Notes: generated by a model from the sequence alone, not told the origin. DNA of 64,000 nucleotides from an uncultured Eubacteriales bacterium (GCA_900549475.1 UROF01000001.1:1-64000); one strand, 5' to 3'. Shown: positions 7,875 to 16,449, counted from the first letter of the stretch. Made by a program: numbers and translations.

Positions 7875-7983
7875 GCGCCTTGGCCGCCTGCTGCAGTAGT
7901 GACGGTGTACGTTCCTGCCCGTACAGAGGGCAGGTCAAGGAAGCATGATTTGGTTTATGATAAACAGGAGGATTACGTAACGT

Positions 7984-9234
7984 ATGGAAACCCAATTATT
8001 GTCAGAACTGTTGGCGATGGTGATCTGCATCGTCTTTTCGGCCTATTTTTCCGCGTCAGAGACCGCTTTTTCTTCCCTTAACCGGGCAAGGATGAAGGCC
8101 ATGGCGGAGCAGGGAGATAAACGGGCTGAACGGGCGTTGGCTCTGGCGGAGCAATATGATCGCCTTCTCTCCACGCTGCTGATCGGCAACAACATCGTCA
8201 ATATTGCTGTGGCCTCTATTGGTACGGTGATGTTTGTGCGCTATTATGGAGACATGGGCGCTACCATTTCTACAGTAGTGATTACTATTGTTGTACTGAT
8301 TTTCGGAGAGATCTCACCCAAAAGCCTTGCCAAGGACAGCCCGGAGCGGTTTGCTATGCTCTCTGCGCCTCTGCTGCGGGTGCTGATGTGGGTGCTGGCT
8401 CCGCTGAATTTCCTTTTCTCCCAGTGGAAGCGTCTGCTGACGGTGGTATTCCGGGTAAAGGATGACCGGAAGCTGACCCAGCAGGAGCTGCTGGTGCTGG
8501 TGGACGAGGTGGAGCAGGAGGGCGGCATCGACCGGGATGAAGGTGAGCTGCTGCGCAGCGCTATCGAGTTTCCGGACCAGGAGGCGGAGGATATTCTTAC
8601 CCACCGGGTGGACCTGGAAGCTGTCCAGGTGTCCGCTTCCCGGGAGGAGGTAGCCAAGGTGTTCCGGGAGACCCGGTACTCCCGGCTGCTGGTCTACGGA
8701 GAGGATCTGGACGATATCCAAGGTGTGGTCCATCTCAAGGACTTCTGCGATGCGCCGGAGGGTGCTTCACTGAAGGATCTGATGACGGCGCCGCTGTTTG
8801 TGCCGCCGTCAGTGAAGATCAGTGCTCTGCTGCGGCAGCTCCAGCGCAGTAAATCTCATGTGGCTGTGGTCAGCGATGAGTTCGGCGGTACCCTGGGTAT
8901 CGTCACGTTGGAGGATATCCTGGAGGAGCTGGTAGGCGAGATCTGGGACGAGCACGACGATGTGGAGGAGCCTGTCCGCCAGACAGGGGAGGGAGCATAT
9001 CTTATTTCCTGTGCTGAGAGCCCGGAGATCATGAAGGACCTGTTTCACGAGGACCCGGGAGACGACAACACCACGATGGGTGGCTGGGTAGCTGAGCAGC
9101 TGGGCCGCATCCCTGTTCAGGGGGACACCTTCCTGTGGGAAGAGCTGAAAGTAACGGTGATAAAAACTGATGGGCGCCGTGTCCTGGAAGTAGAGGTCCG
9201 CAAGATGGATGAGACGGTGGAAGCCGGCGCATGA
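7984..9234 (+). CDS. CNNM/HlyC-CorC family divalent cation (Mg2+/Co2+) transporter
   Basis: 416-aa membrane protein with the full CNNM/CorC order: a DUF21/CNNM transmembrane domain (residues ~1-145, with SASETAFSSLN and the GEISPKSLA signature), a tandem CBS pair (~170-320, HLKDF and GTLGIVTLEDILEELVGEIWDE), and a C-terminal CorC_HlyC domain. Bacterial members such as MpfA/CorC export or exchange magnesium. AGGAGG is 12 bases upstream of the ATG. It is transcribed alone, from the leader described above to the terminator at 9255-9291. Confidence 0.9.
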   Translation: METQLLSELLAMVICIVFSAYFSASETAFSSLNRARMKAMAEQGDKRAERALALAEQYDRLLSTLLIGNNIVNIAVASIGTVMFVRYYGDMGATISTVVITIVVLIFGEISPKSLAKDSPERFAMLSAPLLRVLMWVLAPLNFLFSQWKRLLTVVFRVKDDRKLTQQELLVLVDEVEQEGGIDRDEGELLRSAIEFPDQEAEDILTHRVDLEAVQVSASREEVAKVFRETRYSRLLVYGEDLDDIQGVVHLKDFCDAPEGASLKDLMTAPLFVPPSVKISALLRQLQRSKSHVAVVSDEFGGTLGIVTLEDILEELVGEIWDEHDDVEEPVRQTGEGAYLISCAESPEIMKDLFHEDPGDDNTTMGGWVAEQLGRIPVQGDTFLWEELKVTVIKTDGRRVLEVEVRKMDETVEAGA

Positions 9235-9254
9235 TCCCAACATAACATAGAAAA

Positions 9255-9291
9255 ACGCCCGCCTGGAGGATATTCTCCTCCAGGCGGGCGT
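9255..9291. terminator. Bidirectional terminator, CNNM transporter / fmdE
   Basis: 16-bp perfect stem (9255-9270 with 9276-9291) in the convergent gap; on the minus exit it is followed by TTTTTC. Confidence 0.8.
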
Positions 9292-9310
9292 GGCTTTATG
9301 TTGTTAGTGC

Positions 9311-9841
9311 TTATACATTGAAGCGGCTATAGGCGTTGAAGCAGTCCAGGCAGAGCTTTTTGCCGTTCTCCAGACGGATCATATTCTCTGCCGTAGTCTC
9401 ACCGCAGTTTTCACACTTGATGGACTGAAACAGCCGGGCACTTTCAGGTAGAGTAATGGTGGTTTCCTTTACAGCAAATATGTCCCAGGGAGCCAGAGAC
9501 TGATAGTAAGCAAAGGACTCCTGGCGGCTCATACCCTGGGGGCGGTCCTTCAGAACCAGGCGCACGGAGCGACCTGTGGTGCGGTTGTAGAAGGAGAAGG
9601 CCTGCTTGCCCCGGAGATGGAAGAGGAGATTCCCCTTGCCCACGCTGCAGCCCAGGATCACCTGGATAGCATCCACACCGCAGGCATCATTTTCTGTAAT
9701 GCATACCACCTGCTCATCATCAGAAAAGTGGAGATCCAGCAGTTCGATAGCATACAGGGCAGCCTTGTAGCCGATCGTCAGGCCGCCGCACTCATGGCCA
9801 TGGAAGGCCGCACATTTTTCCCAAAGTTCACGCTCGTTCAT
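9311..9841 (-). CDS. FmdE-like protein with C-terminal zinc ribbon
   Basis: 176-aa protein of the FmdE family (subunit-E-like domain of formylmethanofuran dehydrogenase operons). The conserved HGHECGGL motif is near residue 14 and ENDACGVDAIQ near residue 50. The last ~40 residues hold C-E-N-C and C-L-D-C, a treble-clef/zinc-ribbon. The biochemical role of stand-alone FmdE proteins is not established; many sit beside molybdate- or iron-type ABC transporters, as here, so a metal-linked role is likely. It is the last gene of the four-gene ABC operon, with AAGGAG nine bases before the start. Confidence 0.8.
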   Translation of the reverse strand: MNERELWEKCAAFHGHECGGLTIGYKAALYAIELLDLHFSDDEQVVCITENDACGVDAIQVILGCSVGKGNLLFHLRGKQAFSFYNRTTGRSVRLVLKDRPQGMSRQESFAYYQSLAPWDIFAVKETTITLPESARLFQSIKCENCGETTAENMIRLENGKKLCLDCFNAYSRFNV

Positions 9842-9865
9842 ATATCGATTCTCCTTTTCTTTTGA

Positions 9866-10618
9866 TCAATCAACCAGGACAATGGATTTTCCCTCCACTG
9901 TCGCCACGTGGGCATTCACGCCATAGACCTCGCGCAGGGCTTGGCGGTCAAGGATAGAGCTGTCGCCGGAGCGATAGACCTGCCCGTCCTTCAGCAGGAG
10001 GAACCGGTCACAAAACCGCAGGGCCAGATTGAGGTCATGAATGACCATCACAGCGGTGATGGTGGAAGTGCGGCAGATATCCCGGACGATATCCAGCACC
10101 TGATACTGATTCTGGATGTCCAGGCTGCTGGTAGGCTCGTCCAGCAGCAGCACTTTGGGCTGCTGGGCCAGGGCCCGGGCCAGCATTACCTTCTGACGCT
10201 CGCCGCCGCTGAGTTCATTGAGAAAACGACCCCGCATATCCGACAGGTGGAGCCGGTCCATGGCCTCATGGACGATACGGTGATCCTCCTCGGTAAAGCC
10301 CCATCGCATATAGGGCCTGCGGCCCAGCATTACCACGTCGTGGACTGTCATCTGGGTGCTGGGAATATTCTGGGAGACGAAAGCCACCCGCTGGGCTACC
10401 TCCCGGTGAGTCATGGTGAGGAGGTCCTCGCCATCCATCCAGACGTGGCCGCCTTCCACCCGCAGGATCTGATTGAAGCACTTGAGCATGGTACTCTTAC
10501 CGGCACCATTGTTGCCCAGGATGGCCAGGAACTGGCCATCCTCCAGGGAGAAGCTGACCTGCCGCAGAATCTCGGGGCCATTACGATAGTGGAAACTGAG
10601 ATTTTCAACGTTCAGCAT
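9866..10618 (-). CDS. Metal-chelate/siderophore/cobalamin ABC transporter ATPase
   Basis: 250-aa FepC/BtuD-type ATPase: Walker A GNNGAGKST, Q-loop FVSQN, signature LSGGERQ, Walker B VLLLDEPTSSLD, H-loop VIHDLN. Start chosen at ATG 10618, with GGGAGG eight bases upstream; it overlaps the permease stop by 14 bases, which signals translational coupling. The open frame extends 22 codons further up with no ribosome site. It energises the FecCD-type permease encoded upstream. Confidence 0.92.
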   Translation of the reverse strand: MLNVENLSFHYRNGPEILRQVSFSLEDGQFLAILGNNGAGKSTMLKCFNQILRVEGGHVWMDGEDLLTMTHREVAQRVAFVSQNIPSTQMTVHDVVMLGRRPYMRWGFTEEDHRIVHEAMDRLHLSDMRGRFLNELSGGERQKVMLARALAQQPKVLLLDEPTSSLDIQNQYQVLDIVRDICRTSTITAVMVIHDLNLALRFCDRFLLLKDGQVYRSGDSSILDRQALREVYGVNAHVATVEGKSIVLVD

Positions 10619-11696
10619 GGCCGCGCCCTCCCTTAAACAGCAGATACAGGAACAGGGGACCGCCCAGGAAGGAGGTGATAGCACCGATAGGCAGGATCAC
10701 CGGGCTGATAGCCACCCGGGCAAACAGGTCACCCAACAGCAGTAAGGTGGAGCCTGCCAGGATAGAGCCGGGAAGGAGATAGACGTGGTTGTTGCCCACC
10801 ACCATGCGGACGATGTGGGGGGCCACCAGTCCGATAAAGTTGATAAGACCGATGTAGGATACGATAATGGAGGCGGTAAGACAGCAGAGGACCATGTCTA
10901 CCAGGGTCAGACGGCGGACGTTGATACCCAGACTCACCGCTGTCTCTGTACCGCTGAGAAGGGCGTTGTAGTCCCAGCGGTGAAGCAGGAAGCAGATGCT
11001 GGTGACCAGGACCACGATGCCCATGATCCGCAAATCGGACCAAGTGGTGCTGCCCAGATTTCCGAAGGTCCAGAACACCAGACTGGCCAACTCAATCTCG
11101 TCGGCGAAATATTGGATGAGGGTGGTAGCGCCGGTAAACATGGAACTGATGGCCACACCTGCCAGGACGATCCCCTCGGGGGAGATCTGCCGGAACCGGG
11201 ACAGGCCCAGGATCACCAGAGCCACTGCCATGCTGCCGGCAAAGGCACACAGAGGGATCACGGCAGAGCCTGCGGCACCTGCCGCACCGGCGTTCAATAC
11301 GACGATAGCAAAGGCGGCACCAAAGCTGGCACCTTGAGACACGCCCAGGGTGGAGGCGGAGGCCAGAGGGTTGCGGAGGATCGCCTGAAGCACACAGCCG
11401 GAGATGCCAAGTCCGGCTCCGGCAATAATGGCGGTGCAGATCCGGGGCAGGCGGTTATTTCGAACCACGCGGTTGATGTTCTCATCGTGGGCCATACCGA
11501 AGATGCCCCGAATCAGTTCACTGATCGGCGTTTCGTAGGAGCCGGCCCGCAGGGACAGCAGGATCGTCAGTACCAGTACGACTGCCAGGATGGCCAGGAA
11601 AATGAGGCTTCTGACACGGTTGCGGTGAAAGGCAGGATCAATGGTGCTGTGGTCGTGGTGGGCCTTATTCGCCCAGCTGGATGGGTCTGAACTCAT
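10605..11696 (-). CDS. FecCD-family ABC transporter permease
   Basis: 363-aa polytopic permease of the FecCD/BtuC family. After a hydrophilic, His-containing N-terminal extension of about 30 residues come roughly nine to ten hydrophobic segments with family motifs (GAGLGISGCVLQAILRNP; GLINFIGLVAPHIVR). The start ATG 11696 has AAGGAGG six bases upstream and lies 32 bases inside the binding-protein gene. The substrate cannot be told from the permease: iron-siderophore, heme, cobalamin and molybdate carriers share this fold. Confidence 0.92.
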   Translation of the reverse strand: MSSDPSSWANKAHHDHSTIDPAFHRNRVRSLIFLAILAVVLVLTILLSLRAGSYETPISELIRGIFGMAHDENINRVVRNNRLPRICTAIIAGAGLGISGCVLQAILRNPLASASTLGVSQGASFGAAFAIVVLNAGAAGAAGSAVIPLCAFAGSMAVALVILGLSRFRQISPEGIVLAGVAISSMFTGATTLIQYFADEIELASLVFWTFGNLGSTTWSDLRIMGIVVLVTSICFLLHRWDYNALLSGTETAVSLGINVRRLTLVDMVLCCLTASIIVSYIGLINFIGLVAPHIVRMVVGNNHVYLLPGSILAGSTLLLLGDLFARVAISPVILPIGAITSFLGGPLFLYLLFKGGRGHAER

Positions 11697-12795
11697 AGCC
11701 GGCCTCCTTCAGGTCTTCATAAGGATTGGTGCCCAGCAGGGCGGTAAAGATCTCGCCGGCTTTCTCTACCGGGTCGATGTCGGCAAACTGCTCCGGGTAC
11801 AGGATGGTAGCGGCGTAGTAAGCGTCTGCCAGAGCGGTTTCCAGATTGGAGGCACTGGAGCGGAAGGAGATCTGGGAATAGACTCGGCCCTCCCGTACGG
11901 CGGTGAGGCCCTGATAAAAGTCGGGGTTCTTCGCATAATCCTCATTGATCAGGGCCATGCCGTTGAAGTCAAGGAAGATGACGTCAGGGTCCCAGGCCAG
12001 GACCTGCTCAGTGTCGATGTCAAAGGCGCCGGACTGGCCGGTGGTGTCAGCCAGATTGTTAGCGTGGATAAGGACGAAGGGGCCGTAGTTAGCCTCAGTA
12101 CCTTCAAAGCCGTGGTGACCCTTGAAGGACACGCCGCCTACATAGACGGTGGGCTTGTCCGCATCAGGGATGTCCGCAGTGCGTGTTTCCAGATCGGCCT
12201 TGACGCTGTCCAGATAGTTGGTCAGCTCTTCTGCCCGATCCTCCTTGCCGTAGACCTCACCCATCAGGCGGATGGTCTCATAGGCATTGTCATCCAGAGT
12301 GGTATCGCTGCCGGGAACCACCACAACGGGGATACCGGTCTTGTCCTGCAGGTCGTCGGCGTCCTTACTCTCGGCAGCGCTCATAATGATCACGTCAGGG
12401 TTGGCGGAGATGATGGCTTCCGGGTAATGCTCCCCATTGCTGCCGATGACAGGCAGGCTGGAGAATTGATCAAAATTTACATAGTTGTACAGCCGGGACA
12501 TGGTGGGTTCCTGTTCGTAATCCTCCACACCTACCACCAGATCCTGGGCCTGCATATAACAGGTGTAGCGCAGTGCGCCTACGTTGACGCAGACAATGCT
12601 CTCTACGGTCTCCGGGATGGTGACAGTCCGGCCGGTGCTGTCGGTGATAGTCCGGGTACCTTCCTCCGTTTGCGAGGGATCAGAGGTGTTGTCTGAAGTG
12701 TTGTTGGTGCTGTTATTGGTACCGCCACAGCCCACCAGAACAAGGATAAGGCAGGCGGCGAGTATAAAAGTAATCCAGCGATACGTGTGTTTCAT
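11665..12795 (-). CDS. Metal-chelate ABC transporter substrate-binding lipoprotein
   Basis: 376-aa periplasmic-binding-like protein (class III, TroA-like/FepB fold). Starting at ATG 12795 gives a clean lipoprotein signal with lipobox L-V-G-C and Cys23, followed by a low-complexity N/T/S/D linker. The open frame extends 78 codons upstream with no signal sequence. AAAGGAG precedes the ATG by seven bases. Motifs such as TDSTGRTVTIPE and PDVIIMSAAES are typical of iron-chelate binding proteins. It is the first gene of the SBP-permease-ATPase-FmdE operon. Confidence 0.92.
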   Translation of the reverse strand: MKHTYRWITFILAACLILVLVGCGGTNNSTNNTSDNTSDPSQTEEGTRTITDSTGRTVTIPETVESIVCVNVGALRYTCYMQAQDLVVGVEDYEQEPTMSRLYNYVNFDQFSSLPVIGSNGEHYPEAIISANPDVIIMSAAESKDADDLQDKTGIPVVVVPGSDTTLDDNAYETIRLMGEVYGKEDRAEELTNYLDSVKADLETRTADIPDADKPTVYVGGVSFKGHHGFEGTEANYGPFVLIHANNLADTTGQSGAFDIDTEQVLAWDPDVIFLDFNGMALINEDYAKNPDFYQGLTAVREGRVYSQISFRSSASNLETALADAYYAATILYPEQFADIDPVEKAGEIFTALLGTNPYEDLKEAGYEFRPIQLGE

Positions 12796-12819
12796 AAATC
12801 TTCTCCTTTGGGTATTGTC

Positions 12820-12846
12820 GTTTTCTGTGACCAGGCCACAGAAAAC
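12820..12846. promoter_or_regulatory. 10-bp perfect inverted repeat in ABC operon 5' UTR
   Basis: GTTTTCTGTG (12820-12829), 7-base spacer, CACAGAAAAC (12837-12846), in the untranslated leader between the promoter and the binding-protein start. It may be a metal-regulator operator or an mRNA hairpin. Confidence 0.4.
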
Positions 12847-12905
12847 AGGTGGGTATTTAACTGCAACGGCAGGAAGAGAGAGGGATCCTCCCACCGCCAG
12901 GATGT

Positions 12906-12934
12906 AGTATAGACGAGGGGAACAGAGGAAACAA
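12906..12934 (-). promoter_or_regulatory. Sigma-A promoter of metal ABC operon
   Basis: Minus strand TTGTTT (12929-12934), 17 bp, TATACT (12906-12911), about 110 bp upstream of the lipoprotein start. Confidence 0.6.
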
Positions 12935-12993
12935 GCCGCCGGGGGGGATATTTTTTCGCCAAATTTTCCATGGACAGGGAAATCATTTTCCTC

Positions 12994-13022
12994 TTGCTCC
13001 TGGCGGCCTTGTGGGGTACAAT
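12994..13022 (+). promoter_or_regulatory. Sigma-A promoter of nrdG
   Basis: TTGCTC (12994-12999), 17 bp, TACAAT (13017-13022), divergent from the ABC operon promoter. Confidence 0.5.
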
Positions 13023-13109
13023 AAGGCACAATGTCTGGAGCGGAAATTGGCCCAGGGCAGCACGGATCAGCCGGAATATGGAAATATATTATTTATAAGG
13101 AGTGTGCTT

Positions 13110-13802
13110 ATGCGGATTTGTGGACTGCAGAAGCTGGCAATGGTAGATTTCCCTGGAAAGATTGCGGCCACTGTGTTTACCGGCGGCTGCAACTTGCGCT
13201 GTCCCTTCTGCCATAATGCGCCGCTGGTGAACCGCCCGGAGGAGGCGGAGAAGTGGGAGGAAGAGGAAGTATTGGCTTTTCTTGCGCAGCGGCGGGGGCT
13301 TTTGGATGGCATGGTCCTCAGCGGCGGTGAGCCGCTGCTCCAGGAAGGGGTGGAGACGTTTCTTGCTAAGGTCCGGGAGATGGGCTATGCTGTCAAGCTG
13401 GATACCAACGGGTGCTATCCCCAACGGTTGAAGCGTATCCTGGAGGCCGGGCTGGTGGACTATGTGGCCATGGACATCAAGAACTCCCTGGCAAAATATC
13501 CGGAGACAGTGGGCTGCCCCGGCTTTGACACTGCGCCGGTGGAGGAGAGTGTCCGCATCCTGATGGAGGGGAAGGTGGACTATGAATTTCGTACCACTGC
13601 CGTCAGTCCCTTCCATACACCACAAGATATAGAGGAGATCGGCCGCTGGCTCTCCGGTGCGCCCCGGTATTTCCTACAGACTTTTGTAGATTCCGGCAAT
13701 CTGGTAGGGGAGGGATGCCAGCCCTTTTCTCCGGAAGAGATGCGTGAATTGGCGCAAAAAGCCCGTCCTTGGTTCAAAACCGTGGAAATTCGTGGTATTT
13801 AA
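13110..13802 (+). CDS. nrdG: Anaerobic ribonucleotide reductase activating protein (radical SAM)
   Basis: 230-aa radical SAM enzyme with the cluster motif C-N-L-R-C-P-F-C around residue 30 and the SAM-binding GGEPLLQ. Such activases install the glycyl radical on class III ribonucleotide reductase. Start at ATG 13110 (AAGGAG upstream); the longer open frame adds 33 codons with no family similarity that I can see. It stands directly upstream of nrdD, the reverse of the common nrdD-nrdG order, and nrdD has its own promoter. A pyruvate-formate-lyase-type activase is the alternative, but no such lyase is nearby. Confidence 0.85.
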   Translation: MRICGLQKLAMVDFPGKIAATVFTGGCNLRCPFCHNAPLVNRPEEAEKWEEEEVLAFLAQRRGLLDGMVLSGGEPLLQEGVETFLAKVREMGYAVKLDTNGCYPQRLKRILEAGLVDYVAMDIKNSLAKYPETVGCPGFDTAPVEESVRILMEGKVDYEFRTTAVSPFHTPQDIEEIGRWLSGAPRYFLQTFVDSGNLVGEGCQPFSPEEMRELAQKARPWFKTVEIRGI

Positions 13803-13815
13803 CGATATTTTGTGA
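13800..13815 (+). promoter_or_regulatory. NrdR box, upstream copy
   Basis: TAACGATATTTTGTGA matches the NrdR-box core (C-x-A-x-A-T-x-T-x-G-T-G) with the outer positions degraded. It overlaps the nrdG stop codon and begins exactly 31 bp before the better box. Confidence 0.6.
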
Positions 13816-13830
13816 GGAGTAAAATAAAAG

Positions 13831-13846
13831 ACACAATATATTGTGG
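13831..13846 (+). promoter_or_regulatory. NrdR box, downstream copy
   Basis: ACACAATATATTGTGG is an almost perfect NrdR box (acaCwAtATaTwGtgt) just upstream of the nrdD -35 element. Two boxes three helical turns apart is the usual NrdR arrangement, so nrdD should be repressed by NrdR-(d)ATP. Confidence 0.85.
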
Positions 13847-13854
13847 TTTTATGC

Positions 13855-13883
13855 TTGACAGAAGGCGGTAGGGCAGATATAAT
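13855..13883 (+). promoter_or_regulatory. Sigma-A promoter of nrdD
   Basis: TTGACA (13855-13860), 17 bp, TATAAT (13878-13883): perfect consensus, placed right after the second NrdR box. Confidence 0.9.
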
Positions 13884-13963
13884 AGAGACCGTTCCAAAAC
13901 ATCAGGGGACCGGCTGCGCCCGGGATCTGGACACATAAATACGAAAGAAAGCAGGGCGGTTTC

Positions 13964-16360
13964 ATGTATCAAGTAGTAAAAAGGGACGGCAAGGTCACGG
14001 ATTTTCAGCTTTCGAAAATCAGCGTTGCCATTACCAAGGCCTTTGAGGCTACCCATACGGATTATAATGCTGACATTATTGATCTGCTGGCACTGCGGGT
14101 AACTGCGGACTACCAGGAGAAGATTCATGATGGAAAGGTCGCTGTAGAGGATATCCAGGACAGCGTGGAGAGCGTCCTGGGCAAGGCAGGATATGACGAT
14201 GTGGCCAAGGCCTACATCCTCTACCGCCGTCAGCGGGAGAAGATCCGCAACCTCAATACCACCATGCTGGACTACAAGGATCTGGTGGACAACTACCTCC
14301 AGATCAACGACTGGCGTGTGAAGGAGAACTCCACTGTTACCTACTCTGTGGGCGGCCTGATCCTCTCCAACTCCGGTGCCATTACCGCCAACTACTGGCT
14401 CAGCGAGATCTATGACGATGAGATCGCCAGCGCCCATAAGAACGGCGACATCCACATCCATGATCTCAGCATGCTCACCGGCTACTGCGCCGGCTGGAGC
14501 CTCAAGCAGCTGATCCAGGAGGGCCTGGGCGGTATTCCCGGGAAGATCACTTCCTCTCCTGCCAGCCACCTCTCCACCCTCTGCAACCAGATGGTCAACT
14601 TCCTGGGTATCATGCAGAACGAGTGGGCCGGTGCTCAGGCTTTCTCCTCCTTTGATACCTATCTGGCTCCCTTCGTCAAGGTGGACAACCTGACCCAGCG
14701 GGAGGTCAAGCAGTGCATCCAGTCCTTTGTCTACGGTGTCAACACCCCCAGCCGCTGGGGTACCCAGGCGCCCTTTTCCAACATCACCCTGGACTGGACC
14801 GTGCCTAAGGACCTGGAAAACCTGCCTGCCATCGTGGGTGGCAAGGAGATGCCCTTTACCTACGGCGACTGCAAGAAAGAGATGGATATGGTCAACAAGG
14901 CCTTCATCGAGATCATGATCGAGGGCGATGCCAATGGCCGTGGTTTCCAGTACCCCATCCCGACTTACTCCATCACCCGTGACTTCGACTGGAGTGAGAC
15001 CGAGAACAACAAGCTCCTTTTCGAGATGACCGCCAAGTACGGTACCCCCTACTTCTCCAACTACATCAACAGCGATATGGAGCCCTCCGATGTCCGCTCC
15101 ATGTGCTGCCGTCTGCGCTTGGATCTCCGGGAGCTGCGCAAGAAGTCCGGCGGTTTCTTCGGTTCCGGCGAGTCCACCGGCTCTGTGGGCGTGGTGACCA
15201 TCAACTTGCCCCGGATCGCCTACCTCTCCCAGAACGAGGACGAGTTCTATGAGCGCCTGGACCACATCATGGATGTGTCTGCCCGGAGCCTCAAGACTAA
15301 GCGTACCGTCATCACCAAGCTGCTGGAGGCGGGCCTCTATCCCTACACCAAGCGGTACCTGGGTACCTTTGACAACCACTTCTCCACTATCGGCCTTATC
15401 GGCATGAATGAGGTGGGTCTCAACGCCAAGTGGCTGCGTCAGGATCTGACCCATCCTGCTACCCAGGCCTTTGCCAAGGATGTCCTCAACCACATGCGTG
15501 AGCGGCTGAGCGATTATCAGGAGCTCTACGGCGACCTCTACAATCTGGAGGCTACCCCTGCCGAGTCTACTACCTATCGTCTGGCCAAGCACGATGTGGC
15601 CAAGTATCCTGACATCATCACTGCTGCCAAGCCTGGCGATACCCCTTACTACACCAATAGTTCTCACCTGCCTGTGGGCTACACCGAGGATATTTTCTCC
15701 GCCCTGGCCATTCAGGACGAGCTGCAGACCCTCTACACCTCCGGTACGGTGTTCCATGCCTTCCTGGGCGAGAAGCTTCCCGACTGGAAAGCGGCAGCCA
15801 CTCTGGTGCGGAAGATCGCGGAGAATTTCAAGCTGCCTTACTACACCATCTCTCCCACTTACTCTATCTGCCCGGAGCATGGCTACATCACTGGTGAGCA
15901 TTTCACTTGCCCCACTTGCGGCAAGAATGCAGAGGTGTACAGCCGGATCACCGGTTATTACCGTCCGGTCCAGAACTGGAATGACGGCAAGACCCAGGAG
16001 TTCAAGGACCGCCGCCTCTATGATGTGGCGAATTCCCACATTGAGGGCAAGCGGCTGTGCGACCGCGAGGGGGCACCTGTTCAGGAGACCCAGGCGAACG
16101 TAGTTGCTTCCGGCGACGAGACTGAGTCCCTGTATCTTTTCACCACACCTACCTGCCCCAATTGCCCCATTGCCAAGGACGCGCTGGACAAAGCCGGTGT
16201 CCTCTATGAGGCGGTGGATGTCAGCACCAACAAGGAGCTGGCCCGGCAGTACAAGGTACTCCAGGCTCCCACGCTGGTGGTCCGCCATGGCGATCAGGTG
16301 GAGCGGGTGGTCAATGCCTCCAGCATCAAGGCCTATGCGGAAGCCCGGGCCGCCATGTAA
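13964..16360 (+). CDS. nrdD: Class III ribonucleotide reductase with C-terminal glutaredoxin-like domain
   Basis: 798-aa oxygen-sensitive ribonucleoside-triphosphate reductase. Residues ~1-95 form an ATP-cone regulatory domain (VVKRDGKVTDF). The catalytic barrel follows (TGYCAGWSLKQL, KKSGGFFGSGESTGSVGVV). Near residue 640 is the zinc site with Cys pairs (CPEHG, CPTCGK), then RITGYYRPV, which carries the glycyl-radical region. Unusually, the last ~80 residues form a thioredoxin/glutaredoxin fold with C731-P-N-C734 and a cis-Pro motif (QAPTLVV). A built-in reductant for the active-site disulfide is the likely purpose. Expression is set by the two NrdR boxes and a consensus promoter. Confidence 0.93.
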   Translation: MYQVVKRDGKVTDFQLSKISVAITKAFEATHTDYNADIIDLLALRVTADYQEKIHDGKVAVEDIQDSVESVLGKAGYDDVAKAYILYRRQREKIRNLNTTMLDYKDLVDNYLQINDWRVKENSTVTYSVGGLILSNSGAITANYWLSEIYDDEIASAHKNGDIHIHDLSMLTGYCAGWSLKQLIQEGLGGIPGKITSSPASHLSTLCNQMVNFLGIMQNEWAGAQAFSSFDTYLAPFVKVDNLTQREVKQCIQSFVYGVNTPSRWGTQAPFSNITLDWTVPKDLENLPAIVGGKEMPFTYGDCKKEMDMVNKAFIEIMIEGDANGRGFQYPIPTYSITRDFDWSETENNKLLFEMTAKYGTPYFSNYINSDMEPSDVRSMCCRLRLDLRELRKKSGGFFGSGESTGSVGVVTINLPRIAYLSQNEDEFYERLDHIMDVSARSLKTKRTVITKLLEAGLYPYTKRYLGTFDNHFSTIGLIGMNEVGLNAKWLRQDLTHPATQAFAKDVLNHMRERLSDYQELYGDLYNLEATPAESTTYRLAKHDVAKYPDIITAAKPGDTPYYTNSSHLPVGYTEDIFSALAIQDELQTLYTSGTVFHAFLGEKLPDWKAAATLVRKIAENFKLPYYTISPTYSICPEHGYITGEHFTCPTCGKNAEVYSRITGYYRPVQNWNDGKTQEFKDRRLYDVANSHIEGKRLCDREGAPVQETQANVVASGDETESLYLFTTPTCPNCPIAKDALDKAGVLYEAVDVSTNKELARQYKVLQAPTLVVRHGDQVERVVNASSIKAYAEARAAM

Positions 16361-16385
16361 TGGCTTGATTGCCTGAAAAGATTAA

Positions 16386-16433
16386 AAAACAGCCCGCTGT
16401 GGAGATATTTCCTCCGCAGTGGGCTGTTTTGGA
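16386..16433 (+). terminator. Terminator after nrdD
   Basis: A long stem, AAACAGCCC...GGGCTGTTT, enclosing CTGtGGAG/CTCCgCAG, ending in TTTT, 25 bp past the nrdD stop. Confidence 0.75.
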
Positions 16434-16449
16434 AAAGAAAGGAACCGAC

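Noticed and set aside
7742..7983. Classical Mg2+ (M-box) or Mn2+ (yybP-ykoY) riboswitch before the CNNM transporter
   Set aside because: None of the conserved aptamer blocks is visible; the leader-peptide/attenuator layout explains the region better.
12796..12905. Cobalamin riboswitch before the ABC transporter
   Set aside because: No B12-box or matching core; only an inverted repeat is present.
13799..16288. 829-aa open frame antisense to nrdD
   Set aside because: It is a shadow of a GC-rich coding gene: low complexity (V/G/L/H-rich), no domain, and covers the regulated nrdD promoter.
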